Positions 15,812 through 26,419 of a DNA stretch of 64,000 nucleotides are shown here, one piece after another. Within the stretch, counting starts at the first letter, position 1. Each line of letters starts with the position of its first letter. Under the pieces are notes generated by a model. That model had not been told where the DNA came from. It was given only the letters and a program-made list of their open reading frames with translations, and did no database searches. Source of the DNA: Candidatus Poribacteria bacterium (GTDB lineage Bacteria; Abyssobacteria; SURF-5); contig JACRIR010000130.1 in assembly GCA_016215705.1 (NCBI GenBank), positions 1 through 64,000 on the forward strand, written 5' to 3'. The translations under genes and the position numbers were made by a program.

Positions 15812-18163
15812 ATGATCGATCACGCGGTGGCAGAAATAGAGATAAGAGTGAACGGGATGGACTGCCCGTCGTGCGCCGAAAAAATTGAGAAGGCAGTAGC
15901 GGGGATGGAAGGGGTGGAGGGAGCTGCCATAAACTTCGCAGGCGGCAAGCTGACTGTCAGGCTTGTGGAGGGGAAGGCAAGCGTGGCCAAGATTGAAGAG
16001 CAGATACAGAATCTCGGCTTCCAGGTAGGGAAGGCGGCGGGCGAAGTAACGGAGAAGTTTCACGTCGAGGGAATGGATTGTCCGGATGAATCCACGCTGA
16101 TCGAAAAAAAGCTTGCTGAACTTAAAGGAGTGACGAGCTTCAAGTTCAACTTGCTGTCGGCGGAAGTCATCGTTTCCTACGACAGTCGCACCGTCAGCCG
16201 CGACAAAATTATGGGCGCAATCGCGGAAACGGGCATGAAGGCGATGCTGGTGGGAGAGTCGGCCTCGGTCAGTGCGAAAGCCAGTCAGCGCAGCCACATG
16301 ATCGTCACCCTGGTGTCCGGCATACTCATCGCGACGGGTTTTGCTCTGTCCCGCTCCGGCTTGTCCGAGTGGTTCGCCACCGCTCTTTACTTTTTCGCAA
16401 TGATTGTCGGCGGATTTCACATTGCGAGGAAGGCCGTTTATTCCGTACGGAATCTTACGTTCGACATGAATTTTCTTATGGCGACGGCTGTGGTTGGGGC
16501 GGCTTCTATTGGCGAGTGGCTGGAAGGAGCTTCGGTCGTTTTCCTCTTCTCGTTGGCCCAGTATCTTGAAATGCACAGCATGGACAGAGCGCGCAACGCC
16601 ATACAGTCGCTGATGAAACTGGCTCCCGACAACGCGCTCGTCCGGCGCGGGGAGAAGGAAGTCGTCGTGCCGGTGAGCGAAGTCGAGTTGGGAGAAACGT
16701 TTGTCATTCGCCCCGGAGACAAGGTTCCGCTCGACGGGAAAGTTCTCAGCGGCCTGAGCGCCGTGAACCAGGCGCCCATCACGGGCGAATCCGCGCCGGC
16801 GGTAAAAAAGCGTGGCGACACTGTTTTTGCAGGCACCATCAATGGCGACGGTTCTCTTGTGGTGAAGGCCACGCATAGGGCGGACGATACGACTCTTGCC
16901 CGCATAATCCACATGGTTGAAGAAGCTCAGGCGCAAAGGGCGCCCATGCAGAACTTTGTCGATACTTTCGCAAAGTACTACACTCCGGCGGTGATAAGCC
17001 TTGCGGCCCTGGTTGTCATTCTGCCTCCGCTCGCATTAGGCCAACCATTTGCAACGTGGCTCTATCGGGGACTTGTTCTGCTTGTCATTTCGTGTCCCTG
17101 CGCGCTTGTCATCTCGACGCCGGTGTCCATTGTATCGGGTCTGGCGAGCGCAGCGCGGCATGGTGTGCTCATAAAGGGTGGCATCTATCTCGAGAAGGCG
17201 GGCTCCCTCAAGGCTATCGCCTTTGATAAGACCGGCACGCTCACCATCGGACATCCGTGCGTAAAGGAGATCATCTCACTCGACAGCCGCCCGGCGGAAG
17301 ACGTGCTCGGCATCGCCGCCGCCATCGAGGGGCACTCCGAGCATCACCTGGGTCGTTCGATCGTGGAGGAAGCATGTCGCCGAGGAATCCCAGCGCGCCG
17401 CATCGAGTCATTTCAGGCGATTCCCGGCAAAGGCGCCTGCGCCGCCATCGACGGCGAAACCTATTATGTGGGCAGCCATAGGCTGTTCGAGGAAATGCAA
17501 TTCTGCACACCCGAGCTCGATAAGCGGATGGAGAATCTCGAGAAGGAGACGCGCACGCTCGTGCTCGTGGGGAACAAGTCTGCGCCGCTCGGCGTCATCG
17601 TAATGATTGACGCGGTTCGCAAGAGTTCCAGGGACGCGCTCAGGCTGCTTCGTGAAACGGGCATACACAAAATGATAATGCTCACGGGCGACAACAAGGG
17701 CACTGCGGCCGCGATAGCGAAGGAATTGGATATCGAATATCGCGCAGAGCTTCTCCCGCAGGACAAGGTCACTACCATGCACGAGCTCGTGGAACGGCAC
17801 GGACACGTGGCGATGGTCGGTGACGGCGTCAATGACGCGCCCGCGATGGCCGCATCCACGATCGGCGTCGCCATGGGAACCGCCGGCACTGACACCGCGC
17901 TCGAGACTGCCGACATTGCGCTCATGGCCGACGACCTGCTCAAGCTGCCGTTTGCGATTTGTCTGAGCCGCAAGACCCTCTCGGTCATCCGGCAGAATAT
18001 CGCTCTCTCGATAGCCATAAAACTCGTATTCCTGGCCCTTGCGATCCCCGGCATGGCGACGCTTTGGATGGCCGTTTTCGCGGACATGGGCGCATCTCTC
18101 CTCGTCACCTTCAACGGTATGCGACTTTTCGCCGTCAAAGAGACCCTTCGCTGCACGGAGTAA
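15812..18163 (+). CDS. zntA: Zn/Cd/Pb-exporting P1B-type ATPase
   Basis: 783 residues. Two N-terminal HMA domains: the first has GMDCPSC, the second GMDCPDE, so its second Cys is lost. Then A-domain TGES, the CPC transmembrane motif in SCPCALVIS, phosphorylation DKTGT, ATP-binding GDGVNDAP, and in the last helices a Lys (IKLVFLAL) and Asp (ADMGASLLV) typical of P1B-2 zinc/cadmium/lead pumps. The ATG at 15812 with GGGGGA upstream is preferred to the TTG at 15773. Preceded by operator O2, so induced with the repressor gene. The symbol zntA/cadA is by family only. Confidence 0.92.
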   Translation: MIDHAVAEIEIRVNGMDCPSCAEKIEKAVAGMEGVEGAAINFAGGKLTVRLVEGKASVAKIEEQIQNLGFQVGKAAGEVTEKFHVEGMDCPDESTLIEKKLAELKGVTSFKFNLLSAEVIVSYDSRTVSRDKIMGAIAETGMKAMLVGESASVSAKASQRSHMIVTLVSGILIATGFALSRSGLSEWFATALYFFAMIVGGFHIARKAVYSVRNLTFDMNFLMATAVVGAASIGEWLEGASVVFLFSLAQYLEMHSMDRARNAIQSLMKLAPDNALVRRGEKEVVVPVSEVELGETFVIRPGDKVPLDGKVLSGLSAVNQAPITGESAPAVKKRGDTVFAGTINGDGSLVVKATHRADDTTLARIIHMVEEAQAQRAPMQNFVDTFAKYYTPAVISLAALVVILPPLALGQPFATWLYRGLVLLVISCPCALVISTPVSIVSGLASAARHGVLIKGGIYLEKAGSLKAIAFDKTGTLTIGHPCVKEIISLDSRPAEDVLGIAAAIEGHSEHHLGRSIVEEACRRGIPARRIESFQAIPGKGACAAIDGETYYVGSHRLFEEMQFCTPELDKRMENLEKETRTLVLVGNKSAPLGVIVMIDAVRKSSRDALRLLRETGIHKMIMLTGDNKGTAAAIAKELDIEYRAELLPQDKVTTMHELVERHGHVAMVGDGVNDAPAMAASTIGVAMGTAGTDTALETADIALMADDLLKLPFAICLSRKTLSVIRQNIALSIAIKLVFLALAIPGMATLWMAVFADMGASLLVTFNGMRLFAVKETLRCTE

Positions 18164-18406
18164 TCCTTGTGCTCCTTTCGGGTATTCTTCCCGGCGCCTT
18201 CCCGCGTCTCCCGCATTGAACGATTGGTTTCGGGTTTGCGGAAGATTGCAAAAGACCGGCCTGTTCAAATATAATTGTTCGACGTATTGGACGGATTCGC
18301 GGTACAAGTAGGCATGGTCGAACGAATTCGACACTGCGGGATGCCACAAGCGTATTGTGGGCGCGAATTCATCCGCACGGAATGCTCTTGAGGATGTAAG
18401 GACCAA
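18164..18406. other. intergenic before pyk
   Basis: 243 bases, somewhat AT-rich around 18250-18300. No terminator with a T-run and no clear promoter was picked out. Confidence 0.4.
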
Positions 18407-19864
18407 ATGCGTCGAACAAAAATAGTCGCCACAATCGGGCCGAGCTCGAACAAGGAAGAAACGCTGCGCCAGATGATCGAGGCCGGTATGGACGTTGCCA
18501 GGCTGAATTTCTCTCATGGAACGCATGCCGACCACGAGCGCAGTTTCCGGATGATTCGGAAGCTGAGCGAGAAGCTCGGGAAGCCCATCGGCATAATAGG
18601 CGATTTGCAGGGCCCAAAGATTCGAACCGGCGAACTGGCCGATGGGCCGCTGACTCTGCGCCGGGGCGGAGTCCTTATTATTACAACCCGCAAGATGAAC
18701 GGGGCGGGCGACACAATCTCAACTACGTATACGCGGCTTCCCCATGATGTCAGGCACGGCGACAGGATTCTCCTGGATGACGGCTCCATCGAGGTAAGAG
18801 TTCTCAGGGTCGAGAACCGTGACATTCACTGTCGCGTCGTCTACGGCGGCGCATTGAGCGCGCACAAGGGCATCAACCTTCCGGGAGTCAAGATATCCGC
18901 GCCGTCTCTCACGCCGAAAGACAAAGAAGACGTCCGGTTTGCGGTCAAACTCAGGATGGACTATCTCGCAATGAGCTTCATACGGCAGCCGGAGGACATC
19001 ATCCGGTTAAAAAAGCTTCTCAAAACGCTCGGGGCGGAGATTCCCATTATTGCGAAAGTCGAGAAACCCGATGCTCTCGCTAATATCGACGGCATAATCT
19101 CGGTGGCCGACGGAGTTATGATCGCGCGAGGCGATCTCGGGGTCGAAATGGCGCGCGAAAAGGTCCCGCAGATTCAAAAGGACCTGATAATGCGCTGCAT
19201 CGAGGCCGGCAAACCGGTGATTACGGCCACGCAGATGCTCGAATCCATGATTCGCCAGCCGACACCGACGCGCGCCGAGGCGTCCGACGTGGTCAACGCC
19301 ATATACGACGGCACAGGAGCGGTCATGCTGTCGGGCGAGACCGCCGTCGGAGACTATCCGGTGCATGCAGTCAGGATGATGGCGCGCATAGCCGAGGAAG
19401 CGGACACCCACGTGGTCGAAAGAGAGAAGAAGGTCTTCCGACACTCGGGCGTCATCGACAGTTTTGAGGATGCGATAGGACAGGCGACTGACACGACTGC
19501 GCGGCACCTGCGCACCCGCTACATCGTATGCTTCACTTCGTCCGGATTTACCGCGCAGCAGGTATCCAGCTACCGACCCGAGACGCCGATAATAGCCGCG
19601 ACGCAAAACGTTGAGATAGTGCCGCGAATGAGCTTATGCTGGGGGGTGCAACCAATCTGTGTTCGGAAAGCAGAAACGGTTGATTCGATGATTGCCAACA
19701 TCGAGGACGAGCTTCTCATGCGGAAGATGGTTCGGAGGGGCGACAGCATAATCATCACCTCAGGCTATCCCTTGGGCGTGCGCGGCACAACGAACATGAT
19801 GCAACTCGTCAAAGTGGGTGAACACAAGATGCATCCGACGCCGGCCGGCCGAAAGAGAGGCTAG
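18407..19864 (+). CDS. pyk: pyruvate kinase
   Basis: 485 residues; last ATP-yielding step of glycolysis. Visible: RTKIVATIGPSS, ARLNFSHG, GDLQGPKIR, the active-site stretch IIAKVEKPDAL and the family signature VMIARGDLGVEM, ATQMLESM, then TAVGDYP. The C-terminal allosteric domain is present and ends near GVRGTTNMMQL. RBS TAAGG is close to the ATG. The bshC start is 2 bases after the stop, so the pair is co-transcribed. Confidence 0.96.
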   Translation: MRRTKIVATIGPSSNKEETLRQMIEAGMDVARLNFSHGTHADHERSFRMIRKLSEKLGKPIGIIGDLQGPKIRTGELADGPLTLRRGGVLIITTRKMNGAGDTISTTYTRLPHDVRHGDRILLDDGSIEVRVLRVENRDIHCRVVYGGALSAHKGINLPGVKISAPSLTPKDKEDVRFAVKLRMDYLAMSFIRQPEDIIRLKKLLKTLGAEIPIIAKVEKPDALANIDGIISVADGVMIARGDLGVEMAREKVPQIQKDLIMRCIEAGKPVITATQMLESMIRQPTPTRAEASDVVNAIYDGTGAVMLSGETAVGDYPVHAVRMMARIAEEADTHVVEREKKVFRHSGVIDSFEDAIGQATDTTARHLRTRYIVCFTSSGFTAQQVSSYRPETPIIAATQNVEIVPRMSLCWGVQPICVRKAETVDSMIANIEDELLMRKMVRRGDSIIITSGYPLGVRGTTNMMQLVKVGEHKMHPTPAGRKRG

Positions 19865-19866
19865 CC

Positions 19867-21465
19867 GTGGCGCAGACGCGTGAACTGTTCGCCGACTATT
19901 GCAGCGGATTTGAAAGGCTGCGCCATTTTTTTCGTTATGATCCTCGTGATCTGTCCGGGGCTATGAGCGAACTCCGAGGAACGCAGCAGCGGCGTTTCAG
20001 CGAGAACCAGCTCAATGAAATCAGGCTCTACAACAAGAGAATGGATTGCAGCAATGAGACGCTCGCAAACATCGACAAGCTCGGTGTGGATGGAACGCTG
20101 GCCGTTGTCACCGGCCAGCAGCCGGGCATCTTCACAGGACCTCTCTATACAATCTACAAGACGCTCACCGCAATAAAACTCGCGAAACACATCACGGATC
20201 GCTTTGGCGTCGCTGCCGTGCCCGTGTTCTGGAATGCATCCGAGGATCACGACTTTCAGGAAGTGCGGCATGCGGAGATCATAAACCGCGACAGTCGCGT
20301 GATAAGCCTGCTCTATGAGCCGAAGACCGATATAGAAGGCAAATCCATATTCGACATTCCTCTCGAGCCTTCGATCAACTTCCTGATAGACCTTATGGCG
20401 GGAGACACAAACGAGAGCGAATTCAAGACGTATCTCGTCGATTTGCTTCGGAACTCTCTCGGGCGCTGTTATTCGCTCGCCGACTGGTTCTCGCACCTCA
20501 TGCAGGCGCTCTTCAATTCCTACGGGCTGATCATATTCGACGCCCACCTGCCGCCGTGCCGCGAGCTTGCGCGCCCGATCATAGGACGCGAGATAAAGAT
20601 ACCGGTGCGCTCATCGCGCCTGATCAACGAGGCAGGCGCACAGCTCAAGTCATTGGCCTATCACCAGCAAATAGCGCGGAACGCGGACGATGTGAATTTC
20701 TTCTTTTACGCGCAAGGAAGACGGAACAAGGTTCGGTTCAAAAAAAACAAATTCCTTGTGGATCGCGTCGGGCTGGAGTATGATCAGAATGAGATGCTCG
20801 ACATGCTGGCTGAAGAGCCACAGCGCTTCAGCCCCAGCGCGGTGTTGAGACCGCTCATACAGGACCATATTCTCCCGACGGTCGCTTACGTGGCCGGTCC
20901 GGGTGAGATAGCGTACTTCGCGCAGATGCGCAACACTTACGTGTTCTTTGAGCTCGTCATGCCCGTGATATATCCCCGGAGCCGGGCGGTGCTCATCGAA
21001 CCCAGGATCGCGAAGATTCTGCGGAGATACGGACTCCGCGTGGACGACGCATTCAAAAACAGAAGAGACCTGCTCAAAGCAATCGTGTCGCAGGGGGCGC
21101 CGTCTGCCGTTGTGCAATCATGCGACCGGAATCTCGAGGGCATACAGATCATTCTCGACGAGTTCAGGCGCGAAGTGAGCGAATTCGAGCCGACTCTTGT
21201 GGACCCCGTAGACAAGCTCAAGAGGAAGATCGGCTCCGAGATGGATAATCTGCGGGACAAACTGGCGCAAGCGGGAAAGCTCGACACCGAGGTAGTCGAG
21301 CAGCAAGTGGAAAAACTCAAGGCCCACCTCTTCCCCGAGGGAAAAGAGCAGGAGAGGGTATTCAATATCTTTCCTTACCTCTTTTCGAACGGGATTCAAT
21401 TCATATCGCGATTGGAAAAAACACTCGATATCGCGAACTTCGACAGGCAGGAGATATACGTGTGA
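19867..21465 (+). CDS. bshC: bacillithiol synthase (cysteine-adding enzyme)
   Basis: 532 residues, BshC family, which joins cysteine to glucosaminyl-malate in the last step of bacillithiol synthesis. Key blocks: VTGQQPGIFTGPLYTIYKTL, PVFWNASEDHDFQEV, and the C-terminal coiled-coil dimer helix. The start is a GTG 2 bases after pyk. bshA and bshB are not in the window. Terminated by the hairpin at 21578-21606. The enzyme implies bacillithiol, known from Firmicutes, Deinococcus, Bacteroidetes and some other lineages. Confidence 0.93.
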   Translation: MAQTRELFADYCSGFERLRHFFRYDPRDLSGAMSELRGTQQRRFSENQLNEIRLYNKRMDCSNETLANIDKLGVDGTLAVVTGQQPGIFTGPLYTIYKTLTAIKLAKHITDRFGVAAVPVFWNASEDHDFQEVRHAEIINRDSRVISLLYEPKTDIEGKSIFDIPLEPSINFLIDLMAGDTNESEFKTYLVDLLRNSLGRCYSLADWFSHLMQALFNSYGLIIFDAHLPPCRELARPIIGREIKIPVRSSRLINEAGAQLKSLAYHQQIARNADDVNFFFYAQGRRNKVRFKKNKFLVDRVGLEYDQNEMLDMLAEEPQRFSPSAVLRPLIQDHILPTVAYVAGPGEIAYFAQMRNTYVFFELVMPVIYPRSRAVLIEPRIAKILRRYGLRVDDAFKNRRDLLKAIVSQGAPSAVVQSCDRNLEGIQIILDEFRREVSEFEPTLVDPVDKLKRKIGSEMDNLRDKLAQAGKLDTEVVEQQVEKLKAHLFPEGKEQERVFNIFPYLFSNGIQFISRLEKTLDIANFDRQEIYV

Positions 21466-21577
21466 GAAAATAGGGAGAAAAGGTTAAAAGGGGAAAAGGG
21501 CAAAAGGGGTTTTTCCCGTTCAAGAATATAAGACTGATTTCTGCAACTGGGTGATAGACACGTTCTTTCCATAAGTG

Positions 21578-21606
21578 GCCCCGCTGTGAGCGGGGCTGGC
21601 TTTTTT
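21578..21606 (+). terminator. rho-independent terminator of pyk-bshC
   Basis: Perfect 8-bp stem GCCCCGCT/AGCGGGGC with GTG loop, then TGGC and six T (21601-21606). It ends 16 bases before the next gene. Confidence 0.8.
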
Positions 21607-21622
21607 GAGGGTCCTTAAATAC

Positions 21623-22783
21623 ATGAATCACCGCTTTGTTCATTACTCAATGGCTTTCTTGATGCAGTTGTTCATATCGGTCGGAGCGCTGGCGGCGCCG
21701 TTGCTCGCGACGAGACTGGGCGCCTCCAGTTTCGAGCTCGGAATGATGGGTGCGCTCGGAGCGGCCACGTACGCGTTCACCGTGATCTTCGCGGGTACGC
21801 TTTCCGACAAGTTCGGCCGCAAACAAGTGATCCTTGCAGGAACGCTCTTCACGGGATTCGCATTCGGAATCATGCCATTGAGCCGCATTCCACTTCATTT
21901 GATCATCCTTACCGGCTTGAGCGGCATTGCAATGGCCTTCTATTGGCCGGTGCTCGAGGCATGGATGTCCGAGGAAGGCGATCCGGAACACGTCCGGCAG
22001 GAGATGAGCGCATTTAATGTGAGTTGGAGCACCGGCGGCTTCATTGGTCCGCTCGTGGGAGGTTTTCTCTTCACGTTCAGCAGCACGCTCGCATTCCTGT
22101 TTGCGGCAGCGGGCGTCTTACCTGTCGCGTATTTGGCTTTGAGCCACACGAGACCGACCTCCTGTGTTTCCCCCTCGCCCGAAACAGCCGCCACAGCCGC
22201 TGAAAATGGCGCCGCGATTGTCAAACGCTCTTTTCTGTACGTCATATGGATAGCAAACTTTGCGAGTTGGTTCGCAATATCCGAAATCAGGGTTCTATTC
22301 CCCAAGCTCGGCCTGGCGGAATTAGGAATGCAGCCGTGGCTCATTGGAATCCTCATATTCATCCTCAGCCTGGCTCTGGCCGCCATGTTTTATGCGCTGA
22401 GCGTTTTGAAGCGTTGGCACAACACCGTTGCTCCATTGCTGTACTCGCAAATCGTCATCTTCGTCTTGCTGCTCGTCACCGCCGCCTCTGACTCGCCGGT
22501 TGTTTTAGGACTGGCGTTTGCCGGACTCGGCGCGGGCTTTGCAGTGCCTTATTCATACAGCCTCTATTTCAGCGTAGTGGGAAGCGCCAACAAAGGGGCT
22601 GCAAGCGGCAGGCATGAGATGGTGCTCGGAACCGGCGGGCTGCTCGGTCCTCTGCTTGGCGGAGTCGCCGCTGAAATTCTCCGAAACCAGCGTGCACCCT
22701 ATGTCCTGGGAGCGGCGTTTATCCTCATCTCTCTTATTGTCCAGGGTTTCGTGTTGTCATCGCGCCGCGGGTCTCAGGCGTAA
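21623..22783 (+). CDS. MFS transporter
   Basis: 386 residues, about 12 hydrophobic segments. The cytoplasmic loop motif between helices 2 and 3 is GTLSDKFGRKQV, the classic MFS signature, and PVLEAWMSEEGDPEH follows later. Likely a drug/metabolite proton antiporter of the DHA1 type; substrate unknown. The ATG at 21623 has GAGG upstream; the frame also opens at a TTG (21605) inside the terminator T-run, which is rejected. Confidence 0.85.
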   Translation: MNHRFVHYSMAFLMQLFISVGALAAPLLATRLGASSFELGMMGALGAATYAFTVIFAGTLSDKFGRKQVILAGTLFTGFAFGIMPLSRIPLHLIILTGLSGIAMAFYWPVLEAWMSEEGDPEHVRQEMSAFNVSWSTGGFIGPLVGGFLFTFSSTLAFLFAAAGVLPVAYLALSHTRPTSCVSPSPETAATAAENGAAIVKRSFLYVIWIANFASWFAISEIRVLFPKLGLAELGMQPWLIGILIFILSLALAAMFYALSVLKRWHNTVAPLLYSQIVIFVLLLVTAASDSPVVLGLAFAGLGAGFAVPYSYSLYFSVVGSANKGAASGRHEMVLGTGGLLGPLLGGVAAEILRNQRAPYVLGAAFILISLIVQGFVLSSRRGSQA

Positions 22784-23023
22784 TGGGGCACTCCCGGATT
22801 GTCAACCGCTGGAGTTTGTGAGGTTGACATTTCCCGCAACAACTGGTAGCATTGGCGAAGACGGATTCCCCCGAGATGGTAATGGAATACGCCGTTCTGA
22901 GCGAAGCGAAGGGTCTCCGAGTGGCGCCTTGCTGCAAAGACGGTGAGGGGAAATCGTGGCAGGAATTCAAGATATCGAACCTGAGTAGTACAGAACGACA
23001 CCGGAAACAGGGACTGCAAAGAA
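22784..23023. other. intergenic with bioB promoter and a repeat
   Basis: Holds a promoter candidate (22824-22852) and a copy of the TTCTGAGCGAAGCGAAG repeat (22893-22920). No BirA-type operator dyad was recognised. Confidence 0.5.
22824..22852 (+). promoter_or_regulatory. candidate promoter of the biotin genes
   Basis: TTGACA (22824-22829), 17-base spacer, TAGCAT (22847-22852), about 170 bases before bioB. Confidence 0.45.
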
Positions 23024-24031
23024 ATGAAACCACACAAGTTTTTTAATGAATACGCCGCCCGTGTGATTGACGGCGACAGACTCGGCCGCGATGAAGCCGC
23101 CAAAATGCTCGCCACTCCACACGAGGACGTGCTTCATTTGGTTGCTGCGGCGAACGACGTTCGCCTCCACTTTAAAAATGACCGCGTGGATTTCTGCGCC
23201 ATCGTCAACACGAAATCGGGGTCGTGCAGCGAAGACTGCGCCTTTTGCGCGCAGTCAGCGCATCACGAAACCGGCGCGTCCGTGTACCCTCTGATGGAGG
23301 AGCGAGAAATTCTCAGGCGGGCGAAGGAAGCCGAGGCGATGGGCGCCAACAAGCTCTGCTTTGTTACAAGTGGGAGGGGCATCGAAAGCGACGACGACCT
23401 TGACAAGGTCTGTTCGGCAATCAGATCCATCGCCCGCGAGACCGCGCTCGACAGGTGCGCGTCTCTCGGCGCTCTCGGGCGTCGCCAGCTCGACAGGCTC
23501 AAGGCGGCGGGGTTGCAGAGCTTGCACCACAATATCGAGACTGCCGAAAGTTTCTTTGGTGGAATCTGCACCACGCACACGTATGCCGACAGAATCGATA
23601 CAATCAACCTGGCGAAGGAACTGGGTTTTTATGTTTGCTGCGGCGGCATATTCGGGATGGGCGAATCGGAGGAGCAGCGAATCGAGATGGCTCTTGCCAT
23701 AAGAGAATTGGACATTGACTCGGTCCCGATGAATTTTCTGAATCCCATTCGCGGGACGCCGTTGGAACATGCCAGGCCTCTTCAACCACTCGATATATTG
23801 AAAACGATAGCAGTGTTCAGATTCCTGCTGCCCGACAAAGACATAAGGGTTTGCGGGGGGCGCGAGAAAAACCTGCGTTCATTGCAGCCTTTCATATATC
23901 TGGCCGGCGCAAATTGCGCTGTGCTCGGGAACTATCTGACGACTCAGGGACGTGACTACCGGGAAGACCTCGAGATGATAGCCGACCTTGGCCTGCGAGC
24001 GGCGCGCGGAGGAACCCTAGTGGGCGGTTGA
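23024..24031 (+). CDS. bioB: biotin synthase
   Basis: 335 residues, radical-SAM enzyme inserting sulfur into dethiobiotin. The SAM cluster motif is CSEDCAFCAQS (CxxxCxxC) in the block NTKSGSCSEDCAFC; LHHNIETAESFF, GGIFGMGES and RVCGGREKNLR are also conserved. It leads bioB-bioF-bioD-bioA, all on the plus strand with gaps of 70-210 bases that carry palindromic repeats. bioC and bioH, which make the pimeloyl chain, are not in the window. Confidence 0.96.
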   Translation: MKPHKFFNEYAARVIDGDRLGRDEAAKMLATPHEDVLHLVAAANDVRLHFKNDRVDFCAIVNTKSGSCSEDCAFCAQSAHHETGASVYPLMEEREILRRAKEAEAMGANKLCFVTSGRGIESDDDLDKVCSAIRSIARETALDRCASLGALGRRQLDRLKAAGLQSLHHNIETAESFFGGICTTHTYADRIDTINLAKELGFYVCCGGIFGMGESEEQRIEMALAIRELDIDSVPMNFLNPIRGTPLEHARPLQPLDILKTIAVFRFLLPDKDIRVCGGREKNLRSLQPFIYLAGANCAVLGNYLTTQGRDYREDLEMIADLGLRAARGGTLVGG

Positions 24032-24073
24032 GCGCGTTCGCATCGAATGGCTCTTGCGGAGAAACTTCCTCCA

Positions 24074-24092
24074 CCCCCTTTGCCAAAGGGGG
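24074..24092. repeat. CCCCCTTTG-CAAAGGGGG repeat
   Basis: CCCCCTTT-GCC-AAAGGGGG, perfect 8-bp arms. Same class as the elements at 25366-25412, 26244-26366 and 30225-30363. Confidence 0.6.
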
Positions 24093-24150
24093 GATTTCCC
24101 CAATGAACGACGCAATGCTGATTTGTCCAAATGAACACTAGAAGACAATT

Positions 24151-25353
24151 ATGACAATTCGACAACGAGATTCCACGTCGCAGGGACGATGCGCGTTCGA
24201 GGTTGAGCTCGCGGAGATCGAGGCCCAAGGGCTTCTCCGCAAGACAAAGCTCATCGACGGCGCCATCGGGCCGCGGGTTTCACTTGATGGCCGCGAGACC
24301 GTGCTGTTGTGCACGAACGACTACCTTGGACTTGCAAACCATCCATCCGTAAAACAAGCTGCCAGAGAAGCCCTTGAAAAATATGGGGCTGGGGCGGGCG
24401 CGTCACGGCTGGTGTCGGGCACTCTGCCACCGCATGCCAAACTCGAGGCCGCGCTCGCACGGTTCAAGGGAACAGAGGCCGCGCTCGTATTCGGCTCGGG
24501 TTATCTGGCTAATTTGGGGATCGTCTCCGCCCTGGAGACTCAAGGAGACGTTATCTACAGCGATGAACTCAATCATGCGAGCATCGTTGACGCCTGCCGG
24601 CTCAGCCGGGCGACGACTAAGGTTTTCCGGCATGCGGACACCGATGCGCTCGAGGCAATGCTTGCCAACGACCTCGCGTATGGCCGAAGGCTGATTGCGA
24701 CCGACGGGATATTCAGCATGGACGGGGACATTGCGCCACTCCCCAAGCTTGCGGCGCTTGCCGCCGAGTACGACTGCTGCTTGATGGTGGATGACGCGCA
24801 CGCCACCGGCGTCATCGGTCCGGGAGGAAAGGGAACCGCAGCCCATTTCGGACTCGGAGGCAGCATCGACATTCAGATGGGAACTCTCAGCAAGGCCCTT
24901 GGCAGTTACGGCGCTTTCGTTGCAGGCTCGCGCGACCTCGTGGATTTCCTGGTGAATCGCGCGCGCAGCTTCATCTTCACTACCGCGCTCCCCCCCGCCT
25001 CAGCGGCGGCCGCCTTCGAAGCGCTCAACATCATCGAGCGCGAACCGGAGAGAAGCGAGAGACTATGGCAAAACGCCTCTCTCCTCAAGGATGGGCTCGT
25101 ATCCGGTGGGTTCGATGCCGGCGCTTCCGAGACTTTCATTATTCCAGTGATAATCGGCGACGCGAGGCAATGCGTCCGAATGGCGGAAGCTCTCCTCGAA
25201 GAGGGCGTCTTCGCTCAGGCCATAAGACCGCCCTCAGTGCCGGAAGGAACTTCCAGGCTGAGAGTTGTTCCCACGTCGGAACATCTGCCGAGTGATATCG
25301 GATTTGCGATTGAAGCGTTCAAACGCGCAGGGAAACGATGCGGCATCGTCTAG
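24151..25353 (+). CDS. bioF: 8-amino-7-oxononanoate synthase
   Basis: 400 residues, PLP-dependent enzyme condensing pimeloyl thioester with alanine. Motifs: NDYLGLANHP, GAGASRLVSGT, FGSGYLANLG, SDELNHASIVD, VDDAHATGVIG, and the PLP Lys in TLSKALGSYGAF. SD is weak. The last codons (ACGATGCGGCATCGT at 25336-25350, then TAG) look like the core of a decayed family-A palindrome, so the native C terminus may have been altered by it. Confidence 0.94.
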   Translation: MTIRQRDSTSQGRCAFEVELAEIEAQGLLRKTKLIDGAIGPRVSLDGRETVLLCTNDYLGLANHPSVKQAAREALEKYGAGAGASRLVSGTLPPHAKLEAALARFKGTEAALVFGSGYLANLGIVSALETQGDVIYSDELNHASIVDACRLSRATTKVFRHADTDALEAMLANDLAYGRRLIATDGIFSMDGDIAPLPKLAALAAEYDCCLMVDDAHATGVIGPGGKGTAAHFGLGGSIDIQMGTLSKALGSYGAFVAGSRDLVDFLVNRARSFIFTTALPPASAAAAFEALNIIEREPERSERLWQNASLLKDGLVSGGFDAGASETFIIPVIIGDARQCVRMAEALLEEGVFAQAIRPPSVPEGTSRLRVVPTSEHLPSDIGFAIEAFKRAGKRCGIV

Positions 25354-25365
25354 ACGAAAACTAGA

Positions 25366-25412
25366 TCCCCACTTCCCCCCTTTTCAAGAAAAGAGGGGAG
25401 CAAGGGGGAATT
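25366..25412. repeat. CCCCCTTTTC/GAAAAGAGGGG repeat
   Basis: C-rich arm, AAG loop and G-rich arm between bioF and bioD. Same class as 24074-24092. Confidence 0.55.
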
Positions 25413-25417
25413 TGTAA

Positions 25418-26212
<795 letters not shown>

Positions 26213-26243
26213 GTTGAAATGGGAACAGAGAGTTTACAGGGCA

Positions 26244-26366
26244 AACCTCCCCCGCCCCCTTTGCGAAAAGAGGAGAAAACAACTTCGTTTTCGAGCAACT
26301 ATTCGCCCCTCTCTCATGAGGGGTATCCTGATGACCCCCCTCTTGCAAAGGGGGCAGGGGGGGATT
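26244..26366. repeat. inverted-repeat (MITE-like) element between bioD and bioA
   Basis: Left end ACCTCCCCCGCCCCCTTTGC faces right end GCAAAGGGGGCAGGGGGGGAT. Internal arms are GCCCCTCTC/ATGAGGGG. Reading into it would add 67 spurious residues to BioA. Confidence 0.6.
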
Positions 26367-26419
26367 CAGCAAAATCAGTATTGTGCCCCCGGAATCCTCC
26401 GCGATTCGAGGAGAATATC

